Below, one piece after another: positions 35,721 to 44,712 of a stretch of 64,000 nucleotides of DNA. The position numbers and the translations under genes were made by a program. The stretch is from positions 46,350 through 110,349 of the forward strand of contig DCLA01000128.1 of assembly GCA_002320815.1 (NCBI GenBank), in the 5' to 3' direction. Position 1 is the first letter of the stretch; the number at the start of each line of letters is the position of its first letter. The stretch comes from Myxococcales bacterium UBA1660. Its GTDB lineage: Bacteria; Myxococcota_A; Polyangia; Polyangiales; Houyiibacteriaceae. The notes below the pieces were generated by a model. The model saw only the letters and a list, made by a program, of their open reading frames with translations. It ran no database searches and was not told where the DNA came from.

Positions 35721-36084
35721 GGGGTCTTCCTTCTTTCGTTGGCCGGGTCCGCCGGCCGGGGTCGTAGAGAAAGACGCCTCGATTCTGAAGAGGTCCTTAA
35801 GCCCCCCCAACTTTTTTCGTCGCCCCCCAAAAAAGACCCGATAGCGCGACGAGCGGGGGGCTTCTCCAGAAGCCCCCAAACAGAGAAGCCGCCCCCAAAT
35901 AAAAACGGCCCCGAGCTCGCGCTCGGGGCCGCTGGTGACCAGGACCCGCTCCGGTGTGCCTTTTCAGGCGCAAGGGTTTGGGTTGGGGAGGGACGAAACG
36001 AGCCCCGGTCATGTGGTTTGGTGGGTTGGTTCCGCAGCGAGCCGCGGGGACCGAGGTCCCCGCGTCACGCCATGGAAAGGGGTG
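35721..36084. other. 364-bp intergenic region with two hairpins
   Basis: Between two leftward genes. It contains the terminator at 35897-35931, a second perfect hairpin at 35856-35877 (GGGGGCTTCT / AGAAGCCCCC), an AT-containing stretch at 35795-35845 with opposed T and A runs that may be the promoter region of the LTXXQ gene, and no coding sequence that I trust. Confidence 0.6.
35897..35931 (-). terminator. Intrinsic terminator of the zinc metalloprotease gene
   Basis: Reading leftward, a perfect 10-bp stem (CGGCCCCGAG / CTCGGGGCCG, loop of six) is followed by TTTTTATTT. It lies about 150 bp past the stop of the metalloprotease gene and is the strongest terminator in the window. Confidence 0.88.
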
Positions 36085-39000
36085 TCAGCTGCCGAAGTCG
36101 AAGAGCCAGCTCAGGCGACGGATGACGTTGAGGTTATCCATGTACTGGGAAAGCTCGGCGTTGGCGCCGTTGTCGGAGAGAGCCTGGGCGTGGAGGATCA
36201 TCTTGGCCGCGGGGCCCATTTCCACACCGTCCTCCGGGAAGGAGGCCGCGACGTAGGTGAGGCCGGTGCCGGGATCCGTGAACTGCACGGTCGGGCCGGT
36301 CACACCCACGGTCTCGGCGCCCTCGAGGACCCAAATGCGCGACTTCTGGAAGAAGGTGCGGTCGAAGGTCTCGGGGATCTGCGCCATGCCGTAGGTCGCT
36401 CCGTAGAGCTGGATGGAGAAGCTCGCGTTCGGGTCGACGGGCGTGCCGGCCATGTTGCCTTCCGCCAGTTCGACCGGGTCCGGGTAGACGAGCTCGCCGT
36501 CCACCTGGCGCGGGCTGATGGTGCTCCAGTCCGAGGCGAGGAGACCACCGAGGAAGTTGGTCGTCGCCTCCGGGTAGGAGCTGTAGAAGTTGATCTGGTA
36601 GCGACGCACGTCGGCGGCGGTGTCCCGACCGAGGAAGTTGGTCTGCGGGTCGGTCATGACCATCAGCGCCAACACCTTGTCGTAGTAGTACCCAGCGCGG
36701 TCGAGCTGATCGAACCAGAAGTAGCCGGCGTCGAAGTCCCAGGTGGTCTCGAGGGCGCGACCGTCGAAGGACGAGACGTTGGCCGTCGGGAAGCGGGCAT
36801 CGCTGGCCAGGAGCGCTTCGGAGCCGTCACCGCGAGTCCCACGGCTGTAGCCGCCGGGCTCGGGGGTGGTGATGACGCGGGTGAAGAGCTTGAAGGCGGA
36901 CTCGACGGCGCCGGTGTAGGCGCCCATGCCGTCGGGCCGGGTCCAGAAGGTGTCGAAGTCCGCGGCGTCGCCGAAGATCTCCTCGAAGAGGGTGCGGTAC
37001 AGAGCGTAGATCTGGTTGGAGTACTTCAGCTTGTTGAAGTAGCGCCCGTGGATCCGGCTCGCGTACGTGCTGGTGTGGAACCCGAGTCGACCGCGCCGGA
37101 AGGCGTTGAAGATGTAGTAGTTCCAGTAGTTGTCGATGACGCTGTTGACCGTCTCGTAGGGGTCGGCGCCGGCGTCGTAGAGGTAGCAGTCCGGACCCAG
37201 GTCGCGCTGCTCGTCGGAGCAGAACATGTAGGGCACGGAGGGGCGACCCTGCTCGTCGGAGAGCGCGTCCCGGATACCCTGCGAGGCGAGGAAGCTGTCG
37301 GGCACGAGGCTGGTGTAGGGCACGTCGACGCGCTCCTGCATCTGCGCGGTGCTACCGACGACCTCGGGCCAGTCGGTGTACTGGTAGGCGCTCACGCCGC
37401 TGCCGGTGAAGGCCTCGAGCTTGAGGGGGATCGGCCATCCAGCGCGCTGGATGAAGTTCCACCAGTTCACGTCCTCGGGGTTCGTGGCGTTGGCGAAGAC
37501 CTCGACGAGGTCGCCGTAGCCCATCTTGACGGCGGCGTGGTCGTAGTGACCGACACCGTGCGCGTCGGTGACGACGAAGTTGTTACCGTAGTCCATGACC
37601 GTCGAGTACTCGTACTCGCGGATGCGACCGTCGAACTCGGCCTGGGTCATGGGGTCGTAGGCGCGGGGCGCCATCGAGCCGTCGTCGCGGAGCTCCCAGT
37701 AGCGGGGGCTGTAGTTCAGGGCGTCGAAGGAGCCGCTGAAGTTGTGGCGAAGACCGATGGTGTGACCGACCTCGTGGCCCGTCACGCCGTGGAACATCGG
37801 GTGGCGGAGCATGTCGCTGACCGCGTCGTAGTCGATGGAACCGTCGTCCTGGCGGACCTGGTAGGAGCGGCCGTACCACTCCATGGTGCCGTCACCCTCG
37901 TTGACCGCGCGCTGGACGGCGCGGGCGAGACCGAGGAGGCCGTCGTCGGCGAAGTCAGCGTGCAGCATGCAGTGACCTTCGGTGGCCATCTGCGCCTGCA
38001 TGTGGTTGAGGGCTTCGATCTTCCGCAGGTTCATGCCGCGGAGGGGGCTCGCGGAGTCGAGGACGCCCTCGAAGCTCGCGTCGAAGGAGGGGTCCACGCC
38101 AGCGGCGAGGCGAACCTCGGAGCCGGTGAGGAGCCGCTCGATGTCGGTGCCGCGGAGGTTGGCGAGGCGGGCCGAGCCCATCTCCTCGCCGTTACCGAAG
38201 GCGCCGTTGCGGCGGAGCGTACGCTCGGCCTCCTGCATGCGCTGCACGAACTCGCCCACCGAGGTGGGGATGCGGGAGTCGCCGTCGGCGGAGCCGAAGG
38301 CCTCGGCCCACGAGAAGTCCATGCCCTGGCCGAGGTGCTCGTCGAAGCCGTCCACGCCAGCGACGTGGTCGTCGGCGGGGCGACCGGTCTCGATGGAGCC
38401 GGGCTCGCTGTTGCGCTCGACCCAGGCACGAACGACCTCACCGCTGGAGACGTCGGTCTCGGTGTAGTCGTCGTTCAGGAGAGCGACGATGTCCCGGGCG
38501 AAGGCCTGCAGGGTCTCGACGCCGGCGCCGTACATGAAGGCGTTGCCCATGATGATCTCACCGGTCTCGGGGTCGGCCGACGAAGGACCGTAGCCGAGGG
38601 GGCTGGACGCATGCGGCTCGTTGACCCAGCCGATGAGGCTGTAGCGGAGGTCGCCGATCTGCGCGGACGTCCCCGGCTCGCCGCAAGCGGCGTTGTCGGT
38701 GTCGACGACGGGGTTGGAGCAGATGACGTACATGTTCTGGTGATCCTCGCGGGTACGCTCGGCGGCGCAGCTCGCGTCGTCACCGCCGTTGGCGAGACAC
38801 TCGTTCTCCCGGAGCGAGGCCACGACGCCGACGAAGGCCTCGTTCCAGCCCTGCGCCATGTCGTAGACGTCGGGGATCAGGTCCTCGGGGAAGTTGGCCG
38901 AGAGGTGGTACGCGATGGGGCGCACCTCTCGCTCGCGGTAGGGGATGGTGCAGGCGCCGAGCCAGGTGCCGTCGTCGGCCTTCTCGCGGTAGGCGACGCC

Positions 39001-40023
39001 CCAGTCGGTGTCACACACGGAGCCGTTGCCGCCACACACGTCGGCGGTGGCCGCGGTGCAGGTGATCAGCTCGCCGTTGGCGTCCTTCTTGTGGCTCTCC
39101 TGCCAGAGGTTGTGCCGGTTGACGAAGCGGAAGCGGTCGGACTCGACGGCGCCGTAGTCGTTGGTGTAGCCGGCGCGCTCGGTCACGAAGTAACCGAAGC
39201 GCTCCATGCGGTCACCGGTGTAGACCATGGGCTCGTAGTCGCGGGCCTCGTCGACGCGCATGAAGCTGTTGCGGACGGTGACCTCGCCGGGGGCGCAGTC
39301 GTAGTGCCCCTGGGTGACCAGGAAGCAGGTCGGGATCTCGAGGATCTCGCCGTCGCCGAAGTCGAGCTTCGCCGTGGTCGGCCGCACGAACATCTTGTTG
39401 ACGATGTCGATGTAGTCGATCTGGTCGGTCTCCTCGTTCCGCACGAACTGCGGCTCGTGGGGGTGACCCAGGCCGGGCTCGACGAAGTAGCTGACCGGCT
39501 CCGTCTCGATGCCGTCGAAGAGCTTGGCGCCGACGAGGAAGTCGTTGTTCGTGATCAGGTTCTCCGACCAGTCGACGCGCATGTACTGGCGGTCGTACCA
39601 GGGGCGGTCGGTCGTGTTCTCCATGATCACGTTGTTCTCTTCGCCCGTGAGCGGGTTGTACCCGCGCCGGATGTCGAAGTGGCTCTCGATCCGGTACATG
39701 GCGATCGCCGCGCCATCGAGGGTCTCGCCGGCCAGGCCGTCAGGCTCGCTGTTCGCGATGTGCTGATACGAGCGGCGGACGATCAGGTACTCCTCCTGAA
39801 CCTCGAACTCGACCTTCTCGGTGTTCCCCTGCTCACCCACGAAGGTGTAGGGGGCGCTGTAAGGCGTATCGATGACCGTCTGAAGGAAGTACCACTCGCC
39901 ATCCTCGAAGACGGCCTTGTCCACCACGTTCGGCTGAACCTGGTTGACCGCCGGCTGCGCCTGCGTGCAGCCCACCGCCAGCGCGGCGACTGCGAGGAGT
40001 GAAAGTAGATTGCGTCGTTGCAT
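36085..40023 (-). CDS. Large zinc metalloprotease lipoprotein (metzincin-type)
   Basis: A 1312-residue exported protein with lipobox AVGC after a short signal, so it is a lipoprotein on the cell envelope. The zinc motif is HEVGHTIGLRH (His750, Glu751, His754, His760), and a Met-turn-like STVMDYG follows about 70 residues later, placing it in the metzincin group. The N-terminal 700 residues are Asn/Asp/Tyr-rich beta-like sequence with several Cys; the C-terminal 500 residues include Trp/Tyr-rich helices. I do not recognise a named subfamily; resemblance to large bacterial zinc-dependent metalloproteases (DUF5117/4953 type) is only suggestive. GC content is visibly lower and acidic residues more frequent than in neighbours. 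Role may be predation or nutrient acquisition (inference). Confidence 0.87.
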   Translation of the reverse strand: MQRRNLLSLLAVAALAVGCTQAQPAVNQVQPNVVDKAVFEDGEWYFLQTVIDTPYSAPYTFVGEQGNTEKVEFEVQEEYLIVRRSYQHIANSEPDGLAGETLDGAAIAMYRIESHFDIRRGYNPLTGEENNVIMENTTDRPWYDRQYMRVDWSENLITNNDFLVGAKLFDGIETEPVSYFVEPGLGHPHEPQFVRNEETDQIDYIDIVNKMFVRPTTAKLDFGDGEILEIPTCFLVTQGHYDCAPGEVTVRNSFMRVDEARDYEPMVYTGDRMERFGYFVTERAGYTNDYGAVESDRFRFVNRHNLWQESHKKDANGELITCTAATADVCGGNGSVCDTDWGVAYREKADDGTWLGACTIPYREREVRPIAYHLSANFPEDLIPDVYDMAQGWNEAFVGVVASLRENECLANGGDDASCAAERTREDHQNMYVICSNPVVDTDNAACGEPGTSAQIGDLRYSLIGWVNEPHASSPLGYGPSSADPETGEIIMGNAFMYGAGVETLQAFARDIVALLNDDYTETDVSSGEVVRAWVERNSEPGSIETGRPADDHVAGVDGFDEHLGQGMDFSWAEAFGSADGDSRIPTSVGEFVQRMQEAERTLRRNGAFGNGEEMGSARLANLRGTDIERLLTGSEVRLAAGVDPSFDASFEGVLDSASPLRGMNLRKIEALNHMQAQMATEGHCMLHADFADDGLLGLARAVQRAVNEGDGTMEWYGRSYQVRQDDGSIDYDAVSDMLRHPMFHGVTGHEVGHTIGLRHNFSGSFDALNYSPRYWELRDDGSMAPRAYDPMTQAEFDGRIREYEYSTVMDYGNNFVVTDAHGVGHYDHAAVKMGYGDLVEVFANATNPEDVNWWNFIQRAGWPIPLKLEAFTGSGVSAYQYTDWPEVVGSTAQMQERVDVPYTSLVPDSFLASQGIRDALSDEQGRPSVPYMFCSDEQRDLGPDCYLYDAGADPYETVNSVIDNYWNYYIFNAFRRGRLGFHTSTYASRIHGRYFNKLKYSNQIYALYRTLFEEIFGDAADFDTFWTRPDGMGAYTGAVESAFKLFTRVITTPEPGGYSRGTRGDGSEALLASDARFPTANVSSFDGRALETTWDFDAGYFWFDQLDRAGYYYDKVLALMVMTDPQTNFLGRDTAADVRRYQINFYSSYPEATTNFLGGLLASDWSTISPRQVDGELVYPDPVELAEGNMAGTPVDPNASFSIQLYGATYGMAQIPETFDRTFFQKSRIWVLEGAETVGVTGPTVQFTDPGTGLTYVAASFPEDGVEMGPAAKMILHAQALSDNGANAELSQYMDNLNVIRRLSWLFDFGS

Positions 40024-40350
40024 GAACGTCTCCAGGAGCTCTCAGCGGCTCCGCACGTAACCAAGGCGTCGGACCGAGCGCGTTCATCGCGGTCGACCCT
40101 GACGTCCCACCAAACCGGGGAGGGACGATTCCCGACACAGCAAGTGTCGTGCCGGACCACCCGTCCCCGAGTTTTACCACGCTAAACACGGGTCAAAGTG
40201 CTCGCAAGAGTCGGATTTCCCGACCGTGCATTTTGGCCCTGCGTCAGTTTCCTGACACTTTGGAAGGACCCAAACGGGGTCTTCGGAGACACCGAGTGCC
40301 CCGCGCGAAACTGTCCCACAAATGGGACAAATCCAGCCGCTTCCGCCCGT
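40024..40350. other. 327-bp intergenic region upstream of the metalloprotease
   Basis: Lies between two leftward genes and should hold the metalloprotease promoter. Candidate elements on the minus strand (a TTGACC and AT-richer sequence near 40165-40200) have wrong spacing for a confident promoter. Small inverted repeats are present near 40250 (GTCAG/CTGAC) and 40268 (GACCC/GGGTC); a better one is listed separately. No gene seen. Confidence 0.5.
40312..40329. promoter_or_regulatory. 18-bp palindrome TGTCCCA-N4-TGGGACA
   Basis: Perfect 7-bp arms around CAAA, 22 bp past the stop of the leftward gene at 40351 and about 290 bp before the metalloprotease start. Either an operator or a small terminator hairpin (GTTTC follows it leftward). 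Confidence 0.4.
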
Positions 40351-40902
40351 TCAGGCGTCTTCGTCGTCGAGGTCCTCGGCGAGGTAGCTGAGGATCACTT
40401 CGTCGAGAGATTTCTCACTGAGGAGGTCCCCGCCGAAGATGGACTCGGGGGGCTTGGAGGCGGGCTTGGGGGCCGGAGGGCGCGCCGAACGGGTCGTTTG
40501 GTACCGGCCAGCGGGCGGTTGGGCCGGCGTGGAGGCGCTGGCCGCCGGGCGCGCAGCCAGCCGCGCGGCGGCGGCCTCGAGCGCGTCGACGTCGAGGGGT
40601 TCGACCGGGACCTCCCGGGTCGGCTCGGCCTCTTCCTCGTCGTAGTGCCCGTCGCGCAGGGCGATGAACATGCCCTTGTGCTGGTCGCGCATCATCTGCT
40701 TGACGCGATCGCGAAGGTCCTCCGCGCCGACGAGCTCGGCGTAGGTGGTCTTCTTCGACGCGACGATGCGCCCACCATCCGCAAACAAGTGCGTGATGAT
40801 GTGAGGATGCCGAACCCCCGAATCCTCAGTTTGGATGTGGTACAGCTTCCCCTTGTGTCGGACGTTCGTGTTGTATCCCAGCAGGGGGGAGGGACCCGCC
40901 AT
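40351..40902 (-). CDS. Conserved myxobacterial protein of unknown function
   Basis: A 183-residue soluble protein. Residues 1-75 are a highly conserved-looking domain (PSPLLGYNTNVRHKGKLYHI, QTEDSGVRHPHIITHLFADG, GRIVASKKTTYAE) that reads as a small beta-rich module; residues 75-155 are an Ala/Pro-rich linker and the C-terminus ends in an acidic helix (SLDEVILSYLAEDLDDEDA). From memory similar proteins are widespread in Myxococcota without known function. Start chosen at ATG 40902 over GTG 40911. Divergent from the cysteine-cluster gene across 81 bp. Confidence 0.75.
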   Translation of the reverse strand: MAGPSPLLGYNTNVRHKGKLYHIQTEDSGVRHPHIITHLFADGGRIVASKKTTYAELVGAEDLRDRVKQMMRDQHKGMFIALRDGHYDEEEAEPTREVPVEPLDVDALEAAAARLAARPAASASTPAQPPAGRYQTTRSARPPAPKPASKPPESIFGGDLLSEKSLDEVILSYLAEDLDDEDA

Positions 40903-40983
40903 CGTCCGCACATGCTATCCGAATCCGCCCGACAATGACACCTTCCGATGCGATCGGTCGCGATCGCGTCCCCACAGGACCCC

Positions 40984-42021
40984 ATGGCGAAGAAGACGCG
41001 GACCCAGGTCCGCCCCCTGATCGCCCGACCCGGAGCCCAGTACACGTGCTTCGGTGACGGCCTCTGTTGCACCGATATCCACGGCCTCGGGCCGCTGACG
41101 AAGAAGGAGCTGGTCCAGGTCCGCAAGCGCGATTCGCGCGGCGCGGGGTGGGACGAGGACTTCGAAGAGCGGATGCTGCGGACCGCCCCGGATGGCGGCT
41201 GCCACTTCCTGCTGCCCGATCTCCGGTGCCGGATCCACGCCGAGACCGGCCCCGAAGCCAAGCCCGATGGGTGCCGCCGCTTCCCCCTGGGTCTGGTCGC
41301 GACCCCCGAGGGCGGCCGGGTCACCACCCACCACCGCTGCCCCTGCCGAACCATGGGCGCGCGGCCGGACCTCGATCCCGAGGCCGCCCTGCCCTCGCTG
41401 GTGAACCGCGCCGGTCGGCCCAAGGCCGACGCGCGCGTCGACAAGATCCGCCTGGAGCGCAAGGCCAAGCGAGTCCCCTTCGAGGAGTGGCGCGCGATCG
41501 AAGGCCGGATGCTGGACGCCCTCGCGGCCGGCACGGAGCCGGAGCGGGTCCTCGACGCCGACCCCTTCCCCCGCCTCAAGGGCTCCTCCTGGGAGGACCA
41601 GGCCGACGAGTTCGTCGCGGCGACCGACGGAACCAGCTTCGGGGTGGCCATCGCCACCTTCGGCGAGATGGTGCGCAGCCTCCTGGACCCCGAGCATCGC
41701 TACCGCGGGCCCGGCCGCCCCTGGGCCAGCGCGTACGACCGCGCCGAGGCCCGGGAGGGCGAGGACCGACCCGAAGACGAGGTCTTCGCGGACTGGATCG
41801 CCGACGAGATCTGGTCCCTGGGCTTCGCCGAGGACAGCTCCTTCGACGTCTGCCGCGCCGAGCTCGCGACCCGGCTGGCCGTCGCCCGCGCCGTCGCCCG
41901 GCACTACCGGGAGACCTGGGGGATCGCGCCCGGCCGATCCGCCGCCGAGGCCCTGACGGTGGTGGAGCTGGTGGGCGACTCCGAGTTCTGGAGCGAGCTC
42001 GTCGAGCGCATCCGGCTCTAG
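40984..42021 (+). CDS. YkgJ-like cysteine-cluster protein
   Basis: A 345-residue soluble protein. Residues 15-110 contain a cysteine-rich cluster: YTCFGDGLCCTDIHGLGPL, then CHFL, CRIH, CRRFPL and HHRCPCRTMG. This spacing resembles YkgJ/Fli-type putative zinc- or iron-sulfur-binding proteins, here with extra Cys and His. The remaining 230 residues are helical and not recognised. The ATG at 40984 has an AGGA ribosome site nearby and precedes the conserved core; an ATG at 40948 would add 12 residues. No operon partner. Function unknown; metal binding is likely but the metal is not deducible. Confidence 0.75.
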   Translation: MAKKTRTQVRPLIARPGAQYTCFGDGLCCTDIHGLGPLTKKELVQVRKRDSRGAGWDEDFEERMLRTAPDGGCHFLLPDLRCRIHAETGPEAKPDGCRRFPLGLVATPEGGRVTTHHRCPCRTMGARPDLDPEAALPSLVNRAGRPKADARVDKIRLERKAKRVPFEEWRAIEGRMLDALAAGTEPERVLDADPFPRLKGSSWEDQADEFVAATDGTSFGVAIATFGEMVRSLLDPEHRYRGPGRPWASAYDRAEAREGEDRPEDEVFADWIADEIWSLGFAEDSSFDVCRAELATRLAVARAVARHYRETWGIAPGRSAAEALTVVELVGDSEFWSELVERIRL

Positions 42022-42130
42022 GTGGAGCGGCGGACGGGCGGCGGCCGCCGGCGGATGGCGGCGGATCGGTGGCCGATCCGCCGCTCCGGCGCGCTGAAAG
42101 AGCAACGATCTCCACGAGCGCTGCCGCGGC

Positions 42131-43327
42131 ATGGCGGGTGCAACTCGCCGGCGCATGCGGCTCCCCCTCCTGGTCGCGGCGCTCCTGGTGAGCGCCGTCT
42201 TCGTCCACGCCCCCGCCCTCGCCGACGAGGACTGCGGCCCCGCCCGGCTCCTGCTGGTGATCGATCAGTCGTCGAGCATGGCCGAGCGCTTGCCCGGCGG
42301 CGGCACCAAATGGGACGCGGCGCGGACTGCGGTGGGCGACGTGAGCCGAGCCTTCGAGGGCGCTCTCCAGATGGGGCTCCAGGTGTTCCCCCACCCCGAC
42401 GCCTGCTCTCCCGGCGCCATCGTGGTGCCGGTCGGGACCGAGTCGACCGAGTCCTTCCTGGGCGCCCTCACCGAGCCCCCGCCCCGCGGCCGCTACACGC
42501 CCATGGCGCAGACCCTCGACGCCATCCTCGACCACGCGCCGATGATCGACGACGCGGCGGCGCGCCACGTGGTCCTCGTCACCGATGGCTGGCAGTGGTG
42601 CGACCCCCACGACCCGGCGACCCGCTTCGCGCCGGTGGACGCGGTGACCCGGCTGCGCGCGCGGGGGATCGTGGTGCACGTGGTCGGCTTCGGCGCCGGC
42701 GTCGACGCGCTCACCCTCGACCGCGCGGCGCTGGCCGCCGGCACCGCGATCCCGGGGTGCCGACCGAGCGCCGACCCCATGGCGGCCGACCACTGCTACC
42801 TGCGCGTCGACGAGGGGCCGGAGCTGACCGTCACGCTGATGACGGTCGCCGGGGCGGCGATGGGGTGCGGCGCGGAGTGTGTGGACGGGGAGCGGCGAGC
42901 CTGTGGCGCCGGGTGCGCGCGCGGCGAACGAACCTGCGTCGGGGGCGTGTGGAGCGCGTGCGAGGGCGACTCGGGCGGGGAGGAGCGCTGCGAGGGCACC
43001 GACGAGGACTGCGACGGCCGGATCGACGAAGGCGCCTCTTGCGCGGGGGGCGAATGCGTCGCCGGAGTGTGCCGGGTCGACGGCGGTGCGCTGGATGCCG
43101 GGCCTCGCGACGGCAGTACTGGCGATGGCGGCGCGGGCGATGGCGGCGCGGGCGATGGCGGCGCGGGCGATGGCGGCGACGAGGTCTCGACGCCCGCCGA
43201 AGGGCCCGAGGGGCCACCCCTCGAGGGCGGCTGCGCGTGCCGAGCCGCGTCCGACCGGGGCGGGCTGATGTCCATCCTGCTGCTCTTCGTCGTGCTCGGA
43301 GCCCTCCGCCGCCGGGCGCAATCCTGA
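42131..43327 (+). CDS. VWA surface protein with probable MYXO-CTERM anchor
   Basis: A 398-residue exported protein. Signal ends at about APALADEDC. A VWA domain follows with MIDAS DQSSS (near residue 45) and VLVTDGWQW. Next is a Cys-rich region with an ERCEGTDEDCDGRIDEG motif like the metal-binding MopE/DCD repeats, then a flexible linker with four Gly-Ala-Gly-Asp-Gly units, and a C-terminus with GGCACR, a hydrophobic helix (LMSILLLFVVLGALRRRA) and an Arg cluster. That tripartite end matches MYXO-CTERM sorting signals (Gly-Cys, membrane helix, Arg). It should be surface-displayed. An alternative ATG at 42155 starts the signal closer. Confidence 0.85.
   Translation: MAGATRRRMRLPLLVAALLVSAVFVHAPALADEDCGPARLLLVIDQSSSMAERLPGGGTKWDAARTAVGDVSRAFEGALQMGLQVFPHPDACSPGAIVVPVGTESTESFLGALTEPPPRGRYTPMAQTLDAILDHAPMIDDAAARHVVLVTDGWQWCDPHDPATRFAPVDAVTRLRARGIVVHVVGFGAGVDALTLDRAALAAGTAIPGCRPSADPMAADHCYLRVDEGPELTVTLMTVAGAAMGCGAECVDGERRACGAGCARGERTCVGGVWSACEGDSGGEERCEGTDEDCDGRIDEGASCAGGECVAGVCRVDGGALDAGPRDGSTGDGGAGDGGAGDGGAGDGGDEVSTPAEGPEGPPLEGGCACRAASDRGGLMSILLLFVVLGALRRRAQS
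43121..43180. repeat. Four 15-bp tandem repeats encoding GDGGA units
   Basis: Units at 43121, 43136, 43151 and 43166, each GGCGATGGCGGCGCG with the last slightly changed. In frame within the VWA protein linker, so copy number could vary by slippage without a frameshift. Confidence 0.9.
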
Positions 43328-43377
43328 CCCGCAGGGCGCATTCTTGACCGCAGGGCGCGGGCCGATAGGTTCGAGGG

Positions 43378-44640
43378 GTGCGCCGGCTGCCCGCGATCCT
43401 CGCTGCCTCGATGGCCCTCTTGCTCCTGGGCGAGGCCTTCATCGGTCCCGCCCTCGCCGACGGTGCGCCTTGGCGGCGACGCCGGCGCCCCGGGGTGACC
43501 ATCAACCACCGCGCGGAGTCCATCGTGAACCCCGCGGACTGGCCCGCGGAGCCTCGGACGCCGGACACGATCGATCCGGAGCGCTTCGCCCGGGCCCTCC
43601 GCGAGCTCTGCGGTTGGATGCCCCCGTCGCGCCCGGCGACCTACACCGAGTACTTCCTCCGGCACGCCGAGGCCTTCGAGGTCGACCCCTTCCTCCTGGC
43701 GGCGCTGGCGCACCGGATGGGTCGCTGCCGCTCGGACGCCGAAGGAATGGGCGGTCTGGGTCTCACGCTGATCCCGTCCCGGATGTACTGGGACGACCTG
43801 CGCGGCGGGACCTACCGCTACCACGTGCGGGGCCCCGACGGGCAATGGATCGAGCGCTCGCTGGAGCTGGACCGCTACCCCTTCTCCGGACCTCGACTGC
43901 AGCGGCCCGAGGAGAACATCTATTTCGCGGCGGGTCTGCTCAGCGCGTGGCGGGAACAACACCAGAGCGTGGACGCGACCTTCGAGCAGCACGCCCACCG
44001 CCACTACGTGTCCCATTTCATCTGGGGGGACCGGGTCCGCACCGACCGCTCCGAGGACCGGATCCTCACCGACCGGCGTCGGATGCTCCAGTACTACGGA
44101 GCGACGGGGACACCCCGGACCCTCTCGCGCCTGGGCGAGACCTGGGGCGCGCCCCTCGACGGCGAGCCCCGGGTGGTCTCGAGCTGGATCGGCGCCGAGC
44201 GCGACGGCGGGGCCCGCAATCATCGCGGCGTCGACGTGGAGTCGGTCCTGGGCGAGCCGGTCCGCGCCGTCGCGGCCGGCCGAGTGAACTTCGCCGGGGT
44301 GGACCTCCCCGGCCATCGCAACAGCGAGGGGATGACCCCGGCCGAGATCGAAGAGGTCCCCCGCGACTCCCTCGGCGCCGGCGGGCGCTACGTCTGCGTG
44401 CTCCACCACCCCGAGGGCGAAGGCGGACCGGCGTGGCTCCGCTCCTGCTACATGCACCTCGAAGACGTGAACGTCCGCCACGGCGACGTGCTCGAACGCG
44501 GAGACCTCATCGGCACCGTGGGGCGCACCGGCATGCGCCGGAGCGCCCCCCACCTGCACCTGGAGCTCCACGGCCCCGACGGCTTGATGGACGCCTCCGA
44601 GGTCCTCTCCGGCATCCTCATCGGCACCCCCCCCGAATGA
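43378..44640 (+). CDS. M23-family endopeptidase with degenerate transglycosylase-like region
   Basis: A 420-residue exported protein: signal ends at GPALA. Residues 95-150 look like a lytic-transglycosylase lysozyme core (YFLRHAEAFEVDPFLLAALA, then GGLGLTLIPSRMY) but the ES catalytic dyad position reads MGRC, so the Glu is missing. The C-terminal 150 residues are an M23 (lysostaphin/gp13-like) metallopeptidase: HRGVD near 282 and HLHLELH near 392 supply zinc ligands. The role is cross-link cleavage in peptidoglycan. GTG start. Followed by a perfect 28-bp-arm palindrome. Confidence 0.88.
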   Translation: MRRLPAILAASMALLLLGEAFIGPALADGAPWRRRRRPGVTINHRAESIVNPADWPAEPRTPDTIDPERFARALRELCGWMPPSRPATYTEYFLRHAEAFEVDPFLLAALAHRMGRCRSDAEGMGGLGLTLIPSRMYWDDLRGGTYRYHVRGPDGQWIERSLELDRYPFSGPRLQRPEENIYFAAGLLSAWREQHQSVDATFEQHAHRHYVSHFIWGDRVRTDRSEDRILTDRRRMLQYYGATGTPRTLSRLGETWGAPLDGEPRVVSSWIGAERDGGARNHRGVDVESVLGEPVRAVAAGRVNFAGVDLPGHRNSEGMTPAEIEEVPRDSLGAGGRYVCVLHHPEGEGGPAWLRSCYMHLEDVNVRHGDVLERGDLIGTVGRTGMRRSAPHLHLELHGPDGLMDASEVLSGILIGTPPE

Positions 44641-44642
44641 TC

Positions 44643-44708
44643 AGGGACGATCGTCGTCATGTCGTCATTTCGCCCCCGGCAAATGACGACATGACGACGA
44701 TCGTCCCT
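44643..44708. repeat. Perfect 28-bp inverted repeat (REP-like family)
   Basis: Left arm 44643-44670 and right arm 44681-44708 are exact reverse complements (start AGGGACGATCG, end CGATCGTCCCT) around a 10-base loop, filling the gap between convergent genes. It could stop transcription both ways, yet its arm sequence recurs at 46057-46130, so it is better described as a dispersed palindromic repeat. Confidence 0.92.
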
Positions 44709-44712
44709 GGAG

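Noticed and set aside
35935..40002. 1355-codon plus-strand frame opposite the metalloprotease
   Set aside because: Val/Gly/Glu-rich shadow with no domain; the minus strand has lipobox, zinc motif and Met-turn.
43344..43371. TTGACC-N16-TAGGTT upstream of the M23 gene
   Set aside because: The implied start falls on the GTG itself and the -10 is weak.
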